Of a stretch of DNA of 64,000 nt, positions 63,201 through 64,000 are shown piece after piece; position 1 is the first letter of the stretch, and each line of letters opens with the position of its first letter. Below the pieces are notes generated by a model. The model saw only the letters and a list, made by a program, of their open reading frames with translations. It was not told the DNA's origin and searched no databases. The position numbers and the translations under genes are program-made. This DNA is from Tyto alba (lineage: Eukaryota; Chordata; Aves; Strigiformes; Tytonidae). Location of the stretch: positions 10,104,819-10,168,818 of the forward strand of contig NW_024881316.1 in assembly GCF_018691265.1 (NCBI RefSeq), written 5' to 3'.

Positions 63201-64000
63201 TGGGCTCTGTATTGTGTGCTCCTCGTGTCCATCTCTGCTGAGATAAAACAGCTTCTGCCCTACTGCCTCTGAACATAGGGTCCTCCAGCACCAAATGTGG
63301 GAAGGTCTTGAACTCTACTTGCTCTTAAAGAAAGCAGCTTTCCCTGGGCAGGCTGGCATTTCCTCACCCTCTTTATGCATGTAGTCCTGGCACATAATTG
63401 CTCTTGCTCAATCCAATCAGCTGCATATCATTCTATTCTGGGAAGGTGAGAGCAGTGCTGGAAATGACACAGGTCCAAAGGGTATCAGCTTTAACCCCCT
63501 GAGTTGTTCCTCACTGTAGGTTTGTATGGTAGCTGCCGTACAAGGTGGAAGCATCACTTTTTTTAAAAAACAGAGAGCAATGAGAAAAGCTGTGGCTGCG
63601 CATCAAGTGAGTGTATTTGTCATTTGGTGTTTATATGGCTGATGAGCTCTCTGCACTTCAGCAGTGCTCTGTTTTGCCAGGGTTTTTTAAAGGTCCTTGA
63701 GAAGCCTTTACGGCAAATGAAGTAACCTTGGCAAGATCCTGCGTTACACCGTGCCCTGCCCAGCATTCCTGTAGTTCTCTCCATTTCCTGCCCCTTACAA
63801 CACCGCGGTGGCTTTGGACAGCAAGTGCATTTTGTATTTCCCAAGCAGATGATGTTTTTAAGTGTCTTTATCTGCGAGGGTTTTTACTGCATGCTGTGGA
63901 TTTGCACAGGGGCGAGGGGATTTTTGTTTTGTGTGATTATGTGCTGCTTTGTGGCTCTGTTTTATTTCCTCTTTCATCCTCCTCCCCCTCTTCTACCTGA

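Larger units (their letters stand above)
52391..64000 (+). other. BACH2 intron, continuing past the window
   Basis: More than 11 kb without a recognisable exon. The next BACH2 coding exon (rest of the BTB domain) is not present in any frame. Contents noted: T10 at 53860, T19 at 57698, a possible repeat remnant at 58608, T-rich runs near 59154 and 59193, and the inverted repeat and A16 near 60156-60238. Confidence 0.7.

Noticed and set aside
50649..64000. Second BACH2 coding exon downstream
   Set aside because: No frame contains the rest of the BTB domain (the VTARGF... continuation), so the intron must extend beyond the window.
1..64000. tRNA, rRNA, CRISPR, endogenous retrovirus genes or a bacterial-type gene cluster
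   Set aside because: No cloverleaf with conserved arms, ribosomal text, regularly spaced repeat array or retroviral gag/pol/env frame was recognised. The only mobile-element text seen is CR1-type LINE plus one uncertain remnant.

Overview
This is vertebrate nuclear DNA, almost all of it non-coding, and it most likely comes from a bird. Two observations support this. The only protein-coding segment I can defend is the first coding exon of BACH2 (BTB and CNC homology 2, a transcriptional repressor of lymphocytes), at 50383-50637 on the + strand, with clean splice sites. The recognisable interspersed repeats are all CR1-type LINE fragments, the dominant repeat family of bird genomes (also present in turtles and crocodilians). 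Frames elsewhere are short, overlap on both strands and match no family I recognise, as expected of intron sequence. I cannot name the species.

Layout. 1-14.7 kb: non-coding DNA, either the BACH2 5' flank or an upstream intron, with one CR1 copy near its end (14158-14364, antisense). 14714-14865: a candidate 152-nt untranslated 5' exon with a good acceptor, a GTAAGT donor and a 17-codon upstream ORF. 14.9-50.4 kb: the intron leading to the ATG exon if that candidate is real. It holds a cluster of CpG-rich segments (17.76-17.97, 19.14-19.69, 22.77-22.87 and 23.34-23.61 kb). The largest meets usual CpG-island criteria by my hand count, and the last contains a 58-bp tandem duplication. It also holds a pyrimidine-rich tract (33.6-34.36 kb), two long AT-rich stretches that look like possible conserved non-coding elements (35.5 and 42.7-43.3 kb), degraded CR1-type reverse-transcriptase pieces (about 38.0 and 46.1-46.5 kb) and a tail-to-tail pair of CR1 3' ends (45.3-45.9 kb). 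50383-50637: BACH2 ATG exon, which encodes 81 residues and stops in the middle of the BTB/POZ domain. 50.6-64 kb: the next BACH2 intron, with another old CR1-type fragment at about 52.0-52.4 kb. The following BACH2 coding exon, which would complete the BTB domain, is not in the window.

There is no operon, CRISPR array, mobile gene cassette or recognisable RNA gene. I found no new biological system. The points most worth following up are regulatory: the candidate 5'UTR exon with its uORF, the intragenic CpG islands, and a 10-bp CNC/small-Maf site, the motif class BACH2 itself binds, about 1.9 kb upstream of the ATG exon. Motif counts and CpG counts were made by eye and should be treated as approximate.
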